This document shows, in pieces, positions 8,035 through 17,600 of a DNA stretch of 64,000 nt (within the stretch, counting starts at the first letter, position 1; each line of letters opens with the position of its first letter). Location of the stretch: assembly GCF_001746205.1 (NCBI RefSeq), contig NZ_MDCO01000001.1, positions 195,896-259,895 on the forward strand, given 5' to 3'. Below the pieces are notes generated by a model. The model saw nothing but the letters and a program-made list of their open reading frames with translations, was not told the origin of the DNA and did not search any database. The stretch is from Brachyspira hampsonii. Lineage in GTDB: Bacteria > Spirochaetota > Brachyspiria > Brachyspirales > Brachyspiraceae. The position numbers and the translations under genes are program-made.

Positions 8035-11000
8035 ATGCAAGAATTATTTTTATTTCCTAACTATAAAGCAAAGAATAATTATCTAAAAAATAATTTCAAA
8101 AAATATACCTTGGATATAACTAATTATCAAACTCTGCATCAATACTATAAAAGCAGCAAAGAAATATTTTTTGAAAATTATAGAATAGAACATAATGTTC
8201 AGGATATAGATGAGTCAATAGCAATAATCAATATTCATAATATATTATTCCAATATAAAACAAAAAATAAAGAAGCCCTAATATCAAAACAAAATACAAC
8301 TTATGAATTGGCATACACTTTATATAAACTAATAGAAGAAATAACATTAGCTAAATTCTACGGATTTAAATTAGATGAATATGATAATCTTAAAGATATA
8401 AATGAAATAATAAATCTATATAAAGAATACAATAAAGAAAATAATTTGTTAGATGAATTTGATATTTTCGAGCTTTTTATAAAATCTATAGAAAATAAAG
8501 AATTAGAATTTTTAAATACTTATGAATCTATAACAATTTATAATTTTGAAAAAATACCGCCTTTACATTTGATATTTCTTGAATCTATAAAAAAACATTA
8601 TAATAAAACTATCAAAGTTATAATGCCTTATAATATGGAAAAACATTTTAATAATTATAAATCATTCTATCAAGGTATTGATAATTTTGAAGTAAATAAA
8701 AATTCAAATCTAGCAAAAGCACTGCTGGGAGAAAATAAGGATATAAATAAATATAAAAACAAAATAAAGTTCATATCCGGATTCGGGGCCAAACAGGAAG
8801 CTGATACAGTCATTGATGAGATAATTAAATTGATAGAAAATGGAGTTAATCCCTATGATATAGGAATAATATTTTCAGATATTCAGTTATACAGCGATAT
8901 TGTTTCAAATAGATTAAAAGAATGCCAAATAAAATTTAATGAAAGAAGAGCTAACTTTATATGGAAAGTACCTATAATACCTGTACTCACTTCAATATTT
9001 TTAATATTAGATAAATATAATGGCGAAATAGATGCAGATGCTTTAATAAAAATATTATCAAGCTCATATATAAAACTTAACGGCATCAATCCTTATAATA
9101 TAAGAGATTTAATATATTCTTATGAAGATTATAACTCTATAGAAATATTTTCAAAAATGTCTTTCAAAGATTTTAAAAATAAGATTTCTAAAAAATTTGA
9201 ATATAATGATGCTTCAAAATCAATAGTAGATTTTTTGGATTTATTGAATAATCTGGTATCAAAGAAAAGTTATAAAGAAATAGGGCTTGCATATATAAAT
9301 ATTTTAAAATTTTTAGATGTGGGAAATATAGAAAATACAGACGATAATAATAAGAATGAATATTTCTATAGAGATAATGAGGCATTAGCTTTATTTATTA
9401 ATCTTATACTAGAAATAGCATATACAGAAAAACTTGATAATATAGAGAATCAGGAAATAAGCCATTTTGATTTTCATGCCGCTTTAAATACAATTTTAAG
9501 AGACAAATCTATAGGCGAAGATGAAAATAAAGATATCACTCTTACAGTAAGTAATTTATATGATGCTAGGGGATTAAAATTAAAACATATATTTATATTA
9601 GGAATGAATAATGATTTTATCAAAATAAGACCTAATACATTTTTTATAAGTGCTAAATTAAGAGAGTATATAAATAAAAAAAATAAAAAAATAGTTTTTA
9701 ATACACAAAGTTATTTATCAGATATTCATTATGCTTTATTTTTAAATATATTATCAGGCTGCTATGAAGATAGTAATATTTATTTCTCATTCAGATTTAA
9801 AGATGAAAAAGGTAATTTAGAGATTCCATTTTATTATTTAGAGAATATATACAGAGAGTTATATAATGAGGATTTTAAATTTGAAAATTTAGAGAAAAAC
9901 GGACTTATATACAGAAAAGAATATATACAAAGAGAAGATAATATACATACAGATAAAGAAAATCTTATGAGTTTATTTTTATATAATACTATAGCTTATA
10001 AAATAGATAATGCAGAAAATATTATAGATACAGTTTATCATAAGCATAATAAAAATATGCATCATGATTTTAATAATAAAGAAGATATAAAAAATTTCTT
10101 TTTAAATATTTTAAAAGAAAAAATATCTGTTACAACTTTGCAGGCTATAATGGAATGTCCTGCCAAATTCTTCTATTCAAGATTGTACTCAAAAGAATCT
10201 GTAGAATCTAAAATACAAGGTGTAAATTACATGGATAGAGGAAGAGCATATCATAAATTCTTTCAGGATTTCTATCAAGAAGTAAAAAATCAATATTCCG
10301 ATGAAGGATGCCGCTTAATAGAAAGCGAATTTAATAATTACTGCAATATAGCAAATCAGGTTGTGGATAATCATATAGATGAATTAATAAATATGTATTC
10401 CTCAAAGGACTTAGAAGAAAAATACTTATTAGAATATAAATTTGATTATAATGTTATAAGAGAAGAAGCCCTAAATGTTATGTCATATTTTATAAAAAAA
10501 GAAATCATCAATAACAAATTAAAAGAAGAAGATGAAGGCTGTTTTTATATACCTACATATTTTGAAAGATACATAGGAAGTAAAGAAGATTTTATTATAT
10601 ATAAAAATAAAGAGCTATCTATAAAAATAAAAGGCATAGTTGATAGAATAGATTTAAGCTACTCTGATAAAGAGCATAAGAATATAAATGGAATAAGAAT
10701 TGTTGATTACAAGTCAAGATATAAAATAGAGGAAGCGAAAGGAGAAACTCAAAAAGATATTATAAGAGAAACTATAAGAATATATTTGCAGCCTATTTTA
10801 TATTTAAAATATATACTCAATCAATATATACAAAAAAATATATCAGAAAAAATAAAGCATTGCGAAGTAGTTTTTACGGTATATAGAGAAAAAGATATTA
10901 TCAATGAATCGCAGAAAATAAATCAGATGTATAATGACAGAGATATGCTTTTATCTATATGCGGCTATATTGACAGTGAATATAATTTGAAAGATTATTT

Positions 11001-11133
11001 TGACGAGATATTTAATAAAATTTTAGAAGGGGAATTAGTTTATATAGCAAATAGTACAAATTGCATAAACTGTTATAATGCTCCTTATTGTGAGAATGCT
11101 TATAAAAAAGATAATGATGAATACTCATTATAA
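8035..11133 (+). CDS. AddB-like PD-(D/E)XK nuclease with 4Fe-4S cluster
   Basis: A 1032-residue protein resembling the AddB/RexB subunit of the AddAB helicase-nuclease that processes double-strand breaks. The C-terminal third has the RecB-type nuclease: GRAYHKFFQDF, then GIVDRID and IRIVDYKS carrying the catalytic Asp and Lys. Four cysteines fit the AddB iron-sulfur staple: one in MECPAKFF (about residue 710) and C-x2-C-x5-C in the last 30 residues. The N-terminus (LFLFPNYKAKNNYL) lacks the Walker A loop found in Bacillus AddB, so ATPase activity is not expected. No addA or other partner is in the window; it stands alone between repeats and a bidirectional terminator. Confidence 0.8.
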   Translation: MQELFLFPNYKAKNNYLKNNFKKYTLDITNYQTLHQYYKSSKEIFFENYRIEHNVQDIDESIAIINIHNILFQYKTKNKEALISKQNTTYELAYTLYKLIEEITLAKFYGFKLDEYDNLKDINEIINLYKEYNKENNLLDEFDIFELFIKSIENKELEFLNTYESITIYNFEKIPPLHLIFLESIKKHYNKTIKVIMPYNMEKHFNNYKSFYQGIDNFEVNKNSNLAKALLGENKDINKYKNKIKFISGFGAKQEADTVIDEIIKLIENGVNPYDIGIIFSDIQLYSDIVSNRLKECQIKFNERRANFIWKVPIIPVLTSIFLILDKYNGEIDADALIKILSSSYIKLNGINPYNIRDLIYSYEDYNSIEIFSKMSFKDFKNKISKKFEYNDASKSIVDFLDLLNNLVSKKSYKEIGLAYINILKFLDVGNIENTDDNNKNEYFYRDNEALALFINLILEIAYTEKLDNIENQEISHFDFHAALNTILRDKSIGEDENKDITLTVSNLYDARGLKLKHIFILGMNNDFIKIRPNTFFISAKLREYINKKNKKIVFNTQSYLSDIHYALFLNILSGCYEDSNIYFSFRFKDEKGNLEIPFYYLENIYRELYNEDFKFENLEKNGLIYRKEYIQREDNIHTDKENLMSLFLYNTIAYKIDNAENIIDTVYHKHNKNMHHDFNNKEDIKNFFLNILKEKISVTTLQAIMECPAKFFYSRLYSKESVESKIQGVNYMDRGRAYHKFFQDFYQEVKNQYSDEGCRLIESEFNNYCNIANQVVDNHIDELINMYSSKDLEEKYLLEYKFDYNVIREEALNVMSYFIKKEIINNKLKEEDEGCFYIPTYFERYIGSKEDFIIYKNKELSIKIKGIVDRIDLSYSDKEHKNINGIRIVDYKSRYKIEEAKGETQKDIIRETIRIYLQPILYLKYILNQYIQKNISEKIKHCEVVFTVYREKDIINESQKINQMYNDRDMLLSICGYIDSEYNLKDYFDEIFNKILEGELVYIANSTNCINCYNAPYCENAYKKDNDEYSL

Positions 11134-11164
11134 TATTTAAATCAAAAAATAATAATTATATATT

Positions 11165-11199
11165 AAAAAAGCATGAGATTTATTGATATCTCATGCTTT
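11165..11199. terminator. Bidirectional terminator between convergent genes
   Basis: AAAAAAGCATGAGAT pairs with ATCTCATGCTTT with T/A runs on both sides; it serves the AddB-like gene (plus) and the lipoprotein cluster (minus). Confidence 0.9.
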
Positions 11200-11224
11200 C
11201 ATATTATTTAAATATTTTTAATTA

Positions 11225-12040
11225 TTATTTCCAAGTAGGAAGATAAGAACCTAAAAAGTTTTCATTATAAACTTTTTCTACTATATCAGATTGATAAGTT
11301 TCTACAACTTTTTTGTATAATTCATTATCTTTATCTTTAGTTCTTGCAGCTATTAAATTAACAAAAGATTTTCCGCTGTAAATAGAAGGGTCATCTTTAA
11401 ATATATAATCAGAACCCGGATTCAAACCAAAATCTATAGCATAGTTTCCATTTATAACAGCACAAGCAACATCAGGAAGAACACCATAAATAGCACCGGC
11501 ATCCATTTCTACTATTTCAATATTCAAAGGATTTTCTATTATATCGCTTACACTAGGAGTATCTCCTGCCTCAGGTCTTACTTTAATAATTCCTGCCGCC
11601 TGAAGAACTTTTAAAGCTCTTCCTCCATTAGAAGGATCATTAGGTATAGCTATTTTATCTCCGTTTTTTAATTCTTTTACATCTGTAATATTAGTAGAAT
11701 AAATATTCATAGCAGATATATAAGTATCTGCAATAGCAGTTAAATCATATCCTTTATTTGATACTTCATCATTAAAGTATGCATAATGCTGAAAAGCATT
11801 CAAATCAATTTCTCCGTCATTTAAAGCCTGATTTGGTATAGTATAATCAGAGAAAGATACTAACTCTACTTTTATTCCTTCTTCAGCTAATTTAGCTACT
11901 ATAGGATTCCAAATTTGGTAATCAGACTCTCCAGCAAAACCAACTTTAACCACCTTTTGATCACCAGAAGAATTATTTGTGCATGATAATATCATTAATG
12001 ACAGTATAACTGATGATACCAATAATAAAATTTTTTTCAT
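11225..12040 (-). CDS. blpA: NlpA/MetQ-family lipoprotein, last of four paralogues (BlpA/BmpB-like)
   Basis: A 271-residue substrate-binding lipoprotein: signal peptide, lipobox LMILSC (Cys20), then the NLPA fold with VVKVGFAGESDYQIW, QALNDGEIDLNAFQHYAYF, NGDKIAIPNDPSNGGRALKV and VDAGAIY-type strand. MetQ proteins bind methionine for the MetNI importer, encoded upstream in the same cluster. This copy is closest to canonical MetQ and has a strong GAGGAGC site plus terminator. The four-gene tandem matches what is known of the Brachyspira blp locus, whose BlpA/BmpB product is a ~30 kDa immunogenic lipoprotein; which copy is BlpA is my inference. Confidence 0.88.
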   Translation of the reverse strand: MKKILLLVSSVILSLMILSCTNNSSGDQKVVKVGFAGESDYQIWNPIVAKLAEEGIKVELVSFSDYTIPNQALNDGEIDLNAFQHYAYFNDEVSNKGYDLTAIADTYISAMNIYSTNITDVKELKNGDKIAIPNDPSNGGRALKVLQAAGIIKVRPEAGDTPSVSDIIENPLNIEIVEMDAGAIYGVLPDVACAVINGNYAIDFGLNPGSDYIFKDDPSIYSGKSFVNLIAARTKDKDNELYKKVVETYQSDIVEKVYNENFLGSYLPTWK

Positions 12041-12118
12041 TTTCGCTCCTCTATTAAATTTTAAATAAATTAGTATGTTTAGATTATATTATTTTTTGAA
12101 TAATTTCAATAAAAAGTT

Positions 12119-12907
12119 CTAATAATTAATGATAATTCCCTGCAATTTTCCTGATTCAACAAGCTCTTTAATCCTTTTTTTATAAGAATCAGCTATAGTT
12201 TTATAAACACTATTATTTTCATCTTCCAATCTAGCCGCCATTAAATTAATATACATATCAGAATTATACTTACTAGGATCATCATAATATAAAATATTTG
12301 CATCCTCAACATCAAAACTAAGATTGAAATTAATAAAGGCCACATCAACAGATGATATAACAGAATAAACATTATTTGCATCTATAGCTTCAAAGTCTAA
12401 TTGTAAATAATTTTCTACTATATCATTTGTGGTAAAATGATAATTAATATTATTCTTTCTCATTAATTTTATTATACCAATAGATTCCAATATTTTTAAA
12501 GCTCTTGATAAATTTACTTCATCTTTCGGAACTGCTATTTTAGAATGAAGATGCAATTGAGATAAATTAGTTAAATTTTCTGAATACATATTCATAGAAG
12601 CAATAAAAGTTTTATCTATTATACTTAAGTAATAATCATTTTTATTTGTTTCATTAACAAAATAATCATAATTTTGAAAATGATTCAAATCTATATGTCT
12701 GCCGTTTAATGCCTTATTTATTACAGAATAATCAGAAAACTGTATTAATTCTAAAATGATATTTTGTTCTTTCATTTCATTGGATACATATTCCCATATA
12801 TCTATATCAAACTCGCCTATATATCCTATCTTTACTATATTCTCTTTTTTAGAATTACAAGAAACAATAAATAATAATAAAATAAATAATACTTTTTTCA
12901 TGTTCAT
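12119..12907 (-). CDS. NlpA-family lipoprotein, third paralogue in the tandem
   Basis: A 262-residue paralogue with lipobox FIVSC and the NlpA core (VKIGYIGEFDIDIWEYV, NGRHIDLNHFQNYDYF, KIAVPKDEVNLSRALKIL). Compared with the last copy, the loop N-D-P-S-N-G-G-R-A is replaced by K-D-E-V-N-L-S-R-A, a change shared only with the next gene upstream, so these two form their own subgroup. It starts 6 bp after the upstream gene, with AAGGA before ATG-AAC-ATG, which argues for co-translation. Methionine-contact residues may differ; the ligand is uncertain. Probably one of BlpE/F/G. Confidence 0.85.
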   Translation of the reverse strand: MNMKKVLFILLLFIVSCNSKKENIVKIGYIGEFDIDIWEYVSNEMKEQNIILELIQFSDYSVINKALNGRHIDLNHFQNYDYFVNETNKNDYYLSIIDKTFIASMNMYSENLTNLSQLHLHSKIAVPKDEVNLSRALKILESIGIIKLMRKNNINYHFTTNDIVENYLQLDFEAIDANNVYSVISSVDVAFINFNLSFDVEDANILYYDDPSKYNSDMYINLMAARLEDENNSVYKTIADSYKKRIKELVESGKLQGIIINY

Positions 12908-12913
12908 ATATCC

Positions 12914-13702
12914 TTAATCAGCCATAATAAGACCATTTGAGGCATTACTCTCTATATTCTTTCTCATTTTCTGTCTGTAGCTTTCTGATATAAACTTGTA
13001 AAGATTATAATCTTTATCTTTTTCTCTGCATACAATCAAATTAGCATAAGACATCATACCGCTATGTGAATATTTAGATACATCATCATAATATATAATA
13101 TTATAACCTACATGATCTGAAATAAAACCATAGTTTATAACTGCCGCATCTACATTGTCAAGATTATAATAAATGATATTTGCATCCATAGGAATAAATT
13201 GAATATTTAAATTATTTTCTGTAATATTAGATATTTTATAAAATTTTTTATCCGACCTTTCAAGTTTAATAATATTTGCAGATCTTAATATCTGTAATGC
13301 CCTTGATAAATTTACTTCATCATCAGGAACAGCTATTTTGGCATTTGATGATATTTGATTAATATTTGTAAGAAATTTTGAATATATATTCATAGGAGCT
13401 ACAAAAGTTCTTCCAATAACATAAAGATCATAATTATATCTATTAGTCTCATTAACAAAATAAATATAATTTTGAAAAGAATTCAAATCGATCTCTCCAT
13501 CGTTCAGCATTTTATTCAAAATATCATAATCTTCAAAATATATAAGTTCCAATCTAGCATTCTCTATCTTTAACTCTTCATTTATTTGCTGCCATATATC
13601 ATAATCAAACTCGCCAATATGTCCTACTTTTACAACTTCAGTATTAGAACTTTCACAGGAAATTATATTCATTAATAAAAAAAACTTTAATAAATATTTC
13701 AT
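12914..13702 (-). CDS. NlpA-family lipoprotein, second paralogue in the tandem
   Basis: A 262-residue NlpA-type lipoprotein with lipobox NIISC and core motifs VVKVGHIGEFDYDIW, DGEIDLNSFQNYIYF and KIAVPDDEVNLSRALQIL. It shares the EVNLSRAL variant of the ligand loop with its downstream neighbour, indicating a duplication after this subgroup diverged from MetQ. GGAGG precedes the ATG. The gap to the upstream gene is 20 bp and to the downstream one 6 bp, so the genes are one transcript. It is expected to be membrane-anchored and surface or periplasmic; ligand unknown. Confidence 0.85.
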   Translation of the reverse strand: MKYLLKFFLLMNIISCESSNTEVVKVGHIGEFDYDIWQQINEELKIENARLELIYFEDYDILNKMLNDGEIDLNSFQNYIYFVNETNRYNYDLYVIGRTFVAPMNIYSKFLTNINQISSNAKIAVPDDEVNLSRALQILRSANIIKLERSDKKFYKISNITENNLNIQFIPMDANIIYYNLDNVDAAVINYGFISDHVGYNIIYYDDVSKYSHSGMMSYANLIVCREKDKDYNLYKFISESYRQKMRKNIESNASNGLIMAD

Positions 13703-13722
13703 ATTTCCTCCAACTTATAAAA

Positions 13723-14529
13723 TCACCAAACTGATATATATATACCATTAAAATTTTTATCATATATTTCTTTAACTTCATCAGACTGATATGCTTTTAC
13801 TATTTTTTTATATATTTCATTATCTTTATCCTCAGTCCTCACAGCTATAATATTTACATAGTTTTTATCAGCATAATTACTAGGATTATCTTTAAATATA
13901 GAGTCCGTGTAAGGATTAAGCCCAAAACTTAAAGCAAAATTACTATTAATAACCGCACATGTTATGTCAGAAAGCAAACTATATATACTTCCAGCATCAA
14001 CTTCAATTATATTCACCTTTAACTTATTTTCTTTTATATCATCTATAGTAGGATTTTGCTTGTATCGGTCTTTTAATTTGATAATACCAGCCGCCTCTAA
14101 CACTTTTAAAGCTCTGCCTCTATTAGAATCATCATCTGGTATAACTATTTTATCATGTTCCTTAATCTGATTAATATTTGTTATATTATAAGAATATATA
14201 TTCATAGCTGCAATACATGTATCTGCTATAGCAGTTAGTTCATATCCTTTAGATTCCAATTCATGATTAAAAAAAGCATAATGCTGAAAATTATTTAAAT
14301 CTATTTTTCCGTCATTCAAGTCTTTATTAGGAGAAAAATAGTCTATATAAGAAATTAATTCTATCTCTATATTATCATTAGAAACTTTTTTCATAACTTC
14401 CTGCCAAATAACTTTATCAGATTCTCCTATATATCCCACTTTTACAATATTAACATTTTTATCTGCATTAGAACATGAAACAGAAAATATAAAAGTAAAA
14501 AGTAAAATTATTTTTTTCATATTTTTCAT
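13723..14529 (-). CDS. NlpA/MetQ-family lipoprotein, first paralogue in the tandem
   Basis: A 268-residue lipoprotein (lipobox FSVSC) with IVKVGYIGESDKVIW, DGKIDLNNFQHYAFF, KIVIPDDDSNRGRALKVL and NIIEVDAGSIYSLL. The SNRGRALKVLEAAGIIKL loop is close to that of the last gene in the array, so the outer two copies are MetQ-like and the inner two diverged. No clear Shine-Dalgarno is seen before ATG 14529. It lies 87 bp after the dehydrogenase gene and may be transcribed with metNI. Probably methionine or a related amino acid is the ligand, by context. Confidence 0.85.
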   Translation of the reverse strand: MKNMKKIILLFTFIFSVSCSNADKNVNIVKVGYIGESDKVIWQEVMKKVSNDNIEIELISYIDYFSPNKDLNDGKIDLNNFQHYAFFNHELESKGYELTAIADTCIAAMNIYSYNITNINQIKEHDKIVIPDDDSNRGRALKVLEAAGIIKLKDRYKQNPTIDDIKENKLKVNIIEVDAGSIYSLLSDITCAVINSNFALSFGLNPYTDSIFKDNPSNYADKNYVNIIAVRTEDKDNEIYKKIVKAYQSDEVKEIYDKNFNGIYISVW

Positions 14530-14616
14530 AGCATTATCATTTTAATATAATTCTGTTAAAAAATTATTTAATTATAATTGAACATATAATAATACTATAA
14601 TCGCTAATAAATATTA

Positions 14617-15573
14617 TTACATATTCAAAGCCAACTCATAATTCTTTTTCATAACATTGCAAGATTCAGAAAATAATTTTTTCTCTTCATCATTCATTTT
14701 AAGCTCAATTATCTCCTCAACTCCGTTTCTTCCAAGCACTGCAGGAACAGAAGCATAAACATCATTCTGACCATATTCACCATTCAAGTATACAGAAACA
14801 GGAAGCACCCTATGTTCATCGCAAAGTATTGCCCGAGCAACTTCAGCTAAAGCAGTACCTATTCCAAACTCTGTAGAGCCTTTACCTTCTAAAACATCCC
14901 ATCCGCCTCTTCTTCCTTTATTAGCTAATTCTTTCAAATCAAGACATGAATATTTTTCTTTTTCTTTCATAAGCTCAAATAAAGGTTTTCCTGCTATAGT
15001 TACAGCTGACCATGCTACCATTTGGCTTTCTCCATGCTCTCCTAAAGCATAAGCATATATAGATTTCTGATCAATATTAATTGCTTCTGATATAGCCCTT
15101 CTTAACCTTGCCGAATCTAATGTTGTGCTTGTAGATATTATTCTCTTAGGATCATAATTCAATTTGTTTTGTAAATAATGAGTAATAACATCAGCAGGAT
15201 TAGATATATTTATTATTATGCCGTTAAACTTAGTCTTTTTTATTTTCTCTATTATATCTTTCATAACCTCTATTGTAGAGCCTAAAGTATCCATTCTAGT
15301 TTGATTGATAGTAGGCAAAGGTCCTGCACATACCGCCATTATATCCGCATCATCTATATCTTTATAATTTCCTGCTTTAACTTCTACTCTATGAGGAAGA
15401 TACACTGCAGCATCAAATATATCCAAAGCCTGAGCAAATGCTTTTTTCTCATCTATATCAATATAAACTATTTCTTCAACTAAACCCTGAGAAGCTAATG
15501 CATATCCGGCATGAGAACCCACATGTCCTGCTCCTATTAATACAGCTTTTCTTCTTTTTAATAAAGTTTCCAT
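14617..15573 (-). CDS. L-lactate/malate dehydrogenase-family 2-hydroxyacid dehydrogenase
   Basis: A 318-residue NAD-dependent enzyme: Rossmann motif GAGHVG (14-19), NAD-binding Asp39, AxCAGPLPTINQTR loop, substrate Asp/Arg in TTLDSARLRR and catalytic His in GEHGES. The residue that separates lactate (Gln) from malate (Arg) dehydrogenases, number 102 in LDH numbering, is Pro87 here, and KPG is replaced by TIN. The substrate is therefore uncertain. It lies 50 bp after metI and upstream of the methionine-type binding lipoproteins, so a role with a methionine-derived 2-oxo acid is possible but speculative. The general fold and reaction class are secure. Confidence 0.85.
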   Translation of the reverse strand: METLLKRRKAVLIGAGHVGSHAGYALASQGLVEEIVYIDIDEKKAFAQALDIFDAAVYLPHRVEVKAGNYKDIDDADIMAVCAGPLPTINQTRMDTLGSTIEVMKDIIEKIKKTKFNGIIINISNPADVITHYLQNKLNYDPKRIISTSTTLDSARLRRAISEAINIDQKSIYAYALGEHGESQMVAWSAVTIAGKPLFELMKEKEKYSCLDLKELANKGRRGGWDVLEGKGSTEFGIGTALAEVARAILCDEHRVLPVSVYLNGEYGQNDVYASVPAVLGRNGVEEIIELKMNDEEKKLFSESCNVMKKNYELALNM

Positions 15574-15623
15574 AAATAATTCCTCTTAATATTAAATAAT
15601 TTTTTATATCATAATAATTTTTA

Positions 15624-16304
15624 TCAATGTGTAGCTTTTTTTACAATGAAATTTCCTACAGCCTGTATAATACCTACAAGTATTACAAGAAGTATTACAG
15701 ACACATATATAATATCTAATTTATTTCTATAGTATCCGGATTGTATAGCATAAGTTCCAAGTCCGCCGGCACCTACAGCTCCAGCCATAGCAGTAAGACC
15801 TATTAAACTAATTGCCGTTATAGTAGTACCTCTTGCTATAGGAGCTATACTTTCTTTTAAATATACTCTAAAAATAATTGCTATAGGTGATGATCCCATA
15901 GACTGTGCCGCTTCTACCAAACCCGGATTCACTTCAGCTAAAGCACTTTCTATCTGTCTTGCAAAGAAAGGAACTGTTCCGAATATTAAAGGTATAATAG
16001 CACCTTTTACCCCTATAGCAGTACCCATTATAAATCTTGTAAGAGGTACAAGCATTGCAAGAAGTATTATAAATGGTATCGCTCTGAAAAAGTTAATTAA
16101 TTTACTAAGAACCTCATATACTAATATATTCTCCATTATTCCAAATCTTTTAGTAACTATTAAAAGTACGCCTAAAAAACCGCCCGCAAAAAATGATATT
16201 ATCCCTGAATAAAAAAGCATTACAAATGTTTGTATTATGCTTTGATAAAGTCTAGGTAAATCTGCCATAACATTAGGCATTAAATTATTCATCATATCTA
16301 GCAT
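15624..16304 (-). CDS. metI: MetI, methionine ABC transporter permease
   Basis: A 226-residue permease with five or six membrane segments and the BPD transport signature around EAAQSMGSSPIAIIFRVYLKES, the EAA loop that docks on the ATPase. FRAIPFIILLAMLVP and GGLGTYAIQSGYYRN are typical of MetI. It forms the MetNI importer with the gene overlapping it by 20 bp, and uses NlpA-type lipoproteins as receptors. GGAGG precedes ATG 16304 within the metN coding region, supporting translational coupling. Confidence 0.93.
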   Translation of the reverse strand: MLDMMNNLMPNVMADLPRLYQSIIQTFVMLFYSGIISFFAGGFLGVLLIVTKRFGIMENILVYEVLSKLINFFRAIPFIILLAMLVPLTRFIMGTAIGVKGAIIPLIFGTVPFFARQIESALAEVNPGLVEAAQSMGSSPIAIIFRVYLKESIAPIARGTTITAISLIGLTAMAGAVGAGGLGTYAIQSGYYRNKLDIIYVSVILLVILVGIIQAVGNFIVKKATH

Positions 16305-17337
16305 CTTTTATTACCTCCGTATCAACATTTTGCTCTTGAAAGAACTTTATAGTATTAGTAATACCGCCTTTTTCTTTTTCATGAAGTATTACTACCAAGC
16401 CTCCAAGCAAACTATCATCTATAAGCTCTACATTCCCAAATATTATATTAACATCCACATTAAATTTTCTGGATACATGAGAAACTAAAGCCTCTCCTAC
16501 ACTATCTTTTTTGTATTTTAATCTTACTATACATTCTCCGGCTTTAATATTTGTAATCTTATCCTTTTCTTCAACAAGCGTATATATTTTTGAAAGATTT
16601 GAAGTAGTATCTATAAACTCCTGCGTAATTTGATTTTTTGGATGAGAAAATACTTCAAATATATCTCCTTCTTCTATTAGACTTCCTTTATTCATAACCG
16701 CAACTCTATGACAAAGTTCCTTAACTACATTCATTTCATGCGTTATTACAACTATAGTAATTCCTAAACCTTCATTTAACTTTTTTAATAATTTTAATAT
16801 AGAAGAAGTCGTCTGCGGATCCAAAGCACTAGTTGCCTCATCGCATAAAAGTATCTGCGGATCATTAGCCAAAGCTCTTGCAATTGCAACTCTTTGTTTT
16901 TGTCCGCCGCTTAATTGCGAAGGATAAACATTAGCCTTTTCTTTTATATCTACAAGCTCAAGCAAAGACATTACTTTTTTTTCTATTTCTTCTTTTGAAA
17001 GCCCTCTGTATCTTAAAGGATATGCAACATTTTTAAATACTGTCCTTGAACTAAACAAATTAAACTGCTGAAATATCATACCCATTTTTTTTCTTTTTTC
17101 TCTAAGTTCTTTGGGTTTTAAAGATGTTAATTCCTCTTCATCTACATATACTTTTCCTGATGTAGGTCTTTCTAATAAGTTTATGCATCTTACTAAAGTT
17201 GATTTTCCAGCTCCTGAAAAACCTATTATTCCGTATATCTCACCTTTGTTTATTTTTAAAGATACATTATTAACAGCATTAAGCTGTTTATTTTTGGCTG
17301 TTTTAAATACCTTACTAACATTTTCCAAAACTATCAT
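16285..17337 (-). CDS. metN: MetN, methionine ABC transporter ATP-binding protein
   Basis: A 350-residue ATPase: Walker A GFSGAGKST (about 38-46), Q-loop FQQFNLF, signature LSGGQKQR, Walker B LLCDEATSALD and H-loop VITHEM. The C-terminal ~90 residues match the NIL regulatory domain that binds methionine and inhibits transport in the inward-facing state. It is the first gene of the cluster metN-metI-dehydrogenase-four lipoproteins. ATG 17337 has AGGA 9 bases upstream. No S-box, SAM-II or other methionine riboswitch was found in the leader; a family A repeat lies upstream. Confidence 0.95.
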   Translation of the reverse strand: MIVLENVSKVFKTAKNKQLNAVNNVSLKINKGEIYGIIGFSGAGKSTLVRCINLLERPTSGKVYVDEEELTSLKPKELREKRKKMGMIFQQFNLFSSRTVFKNVAYPLRYRGLSKEEIEKKVMSLLELVDIKEKANVYPSQLSGGQKQRVAIARALANDPQILLCDEATSALDPQTTSSILKLLKKLNEGLGITIVVITHEMNVVKELCHRVAVMNKGSLIEEGDIFEVFSHPKNQITQEFIDTTSNLSKIYTLVEEKDKITNIKAGECIVRLKYKKDSVGEALVSHVSRKFNVDVNIIFGNVELIDDSLLGGLVVILHEKEKGGITNTIKFFQEQNVDTEVIKDARYDE

Positions 17338-17420
17338 CTATTATCCTGAAAATTAGATTATTCAATTTATCGAAATATTATAAATTATATATTTTTAAAT
17401 ATATCTGTCAATAGTAATAA

Positions 17421-17566
17421 AAAAACTCGGGCGGGTGCTAATATTTCTACTATAGGCATTAAAAAAAATTAAAATAAAAATTTTATAGTAAAATATTAAA
17501 GATAAAGGGTGTGTCATGTAAATTAAGCTTTAAACCTTAATTACATATTACCGCACTTTATTATAA
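17421..17566 (+). repeat. Family A repeat, partial with both inner boxes
   Basis: Outer box AACTCGGGCGGGTGCTAAT at 17424-17442, inner box AAAGGGTGTGTCATGTAAAT and its mirror TTAATTACATATTACCGCAC separated by about 8 bp. The fourth box is missing, and the inner boxes are degenerate. Confidence 0.7.
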
Positions 17567-17600
17567 ACTTATTATTTTTTATTACTGCTAATAAAAATTA

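Noticed and set aside
17338-17420. SAM-type riboswitch upstream of metN
   Set aside because: No S-box, SAM-II or SMK motif is seen in the leader.
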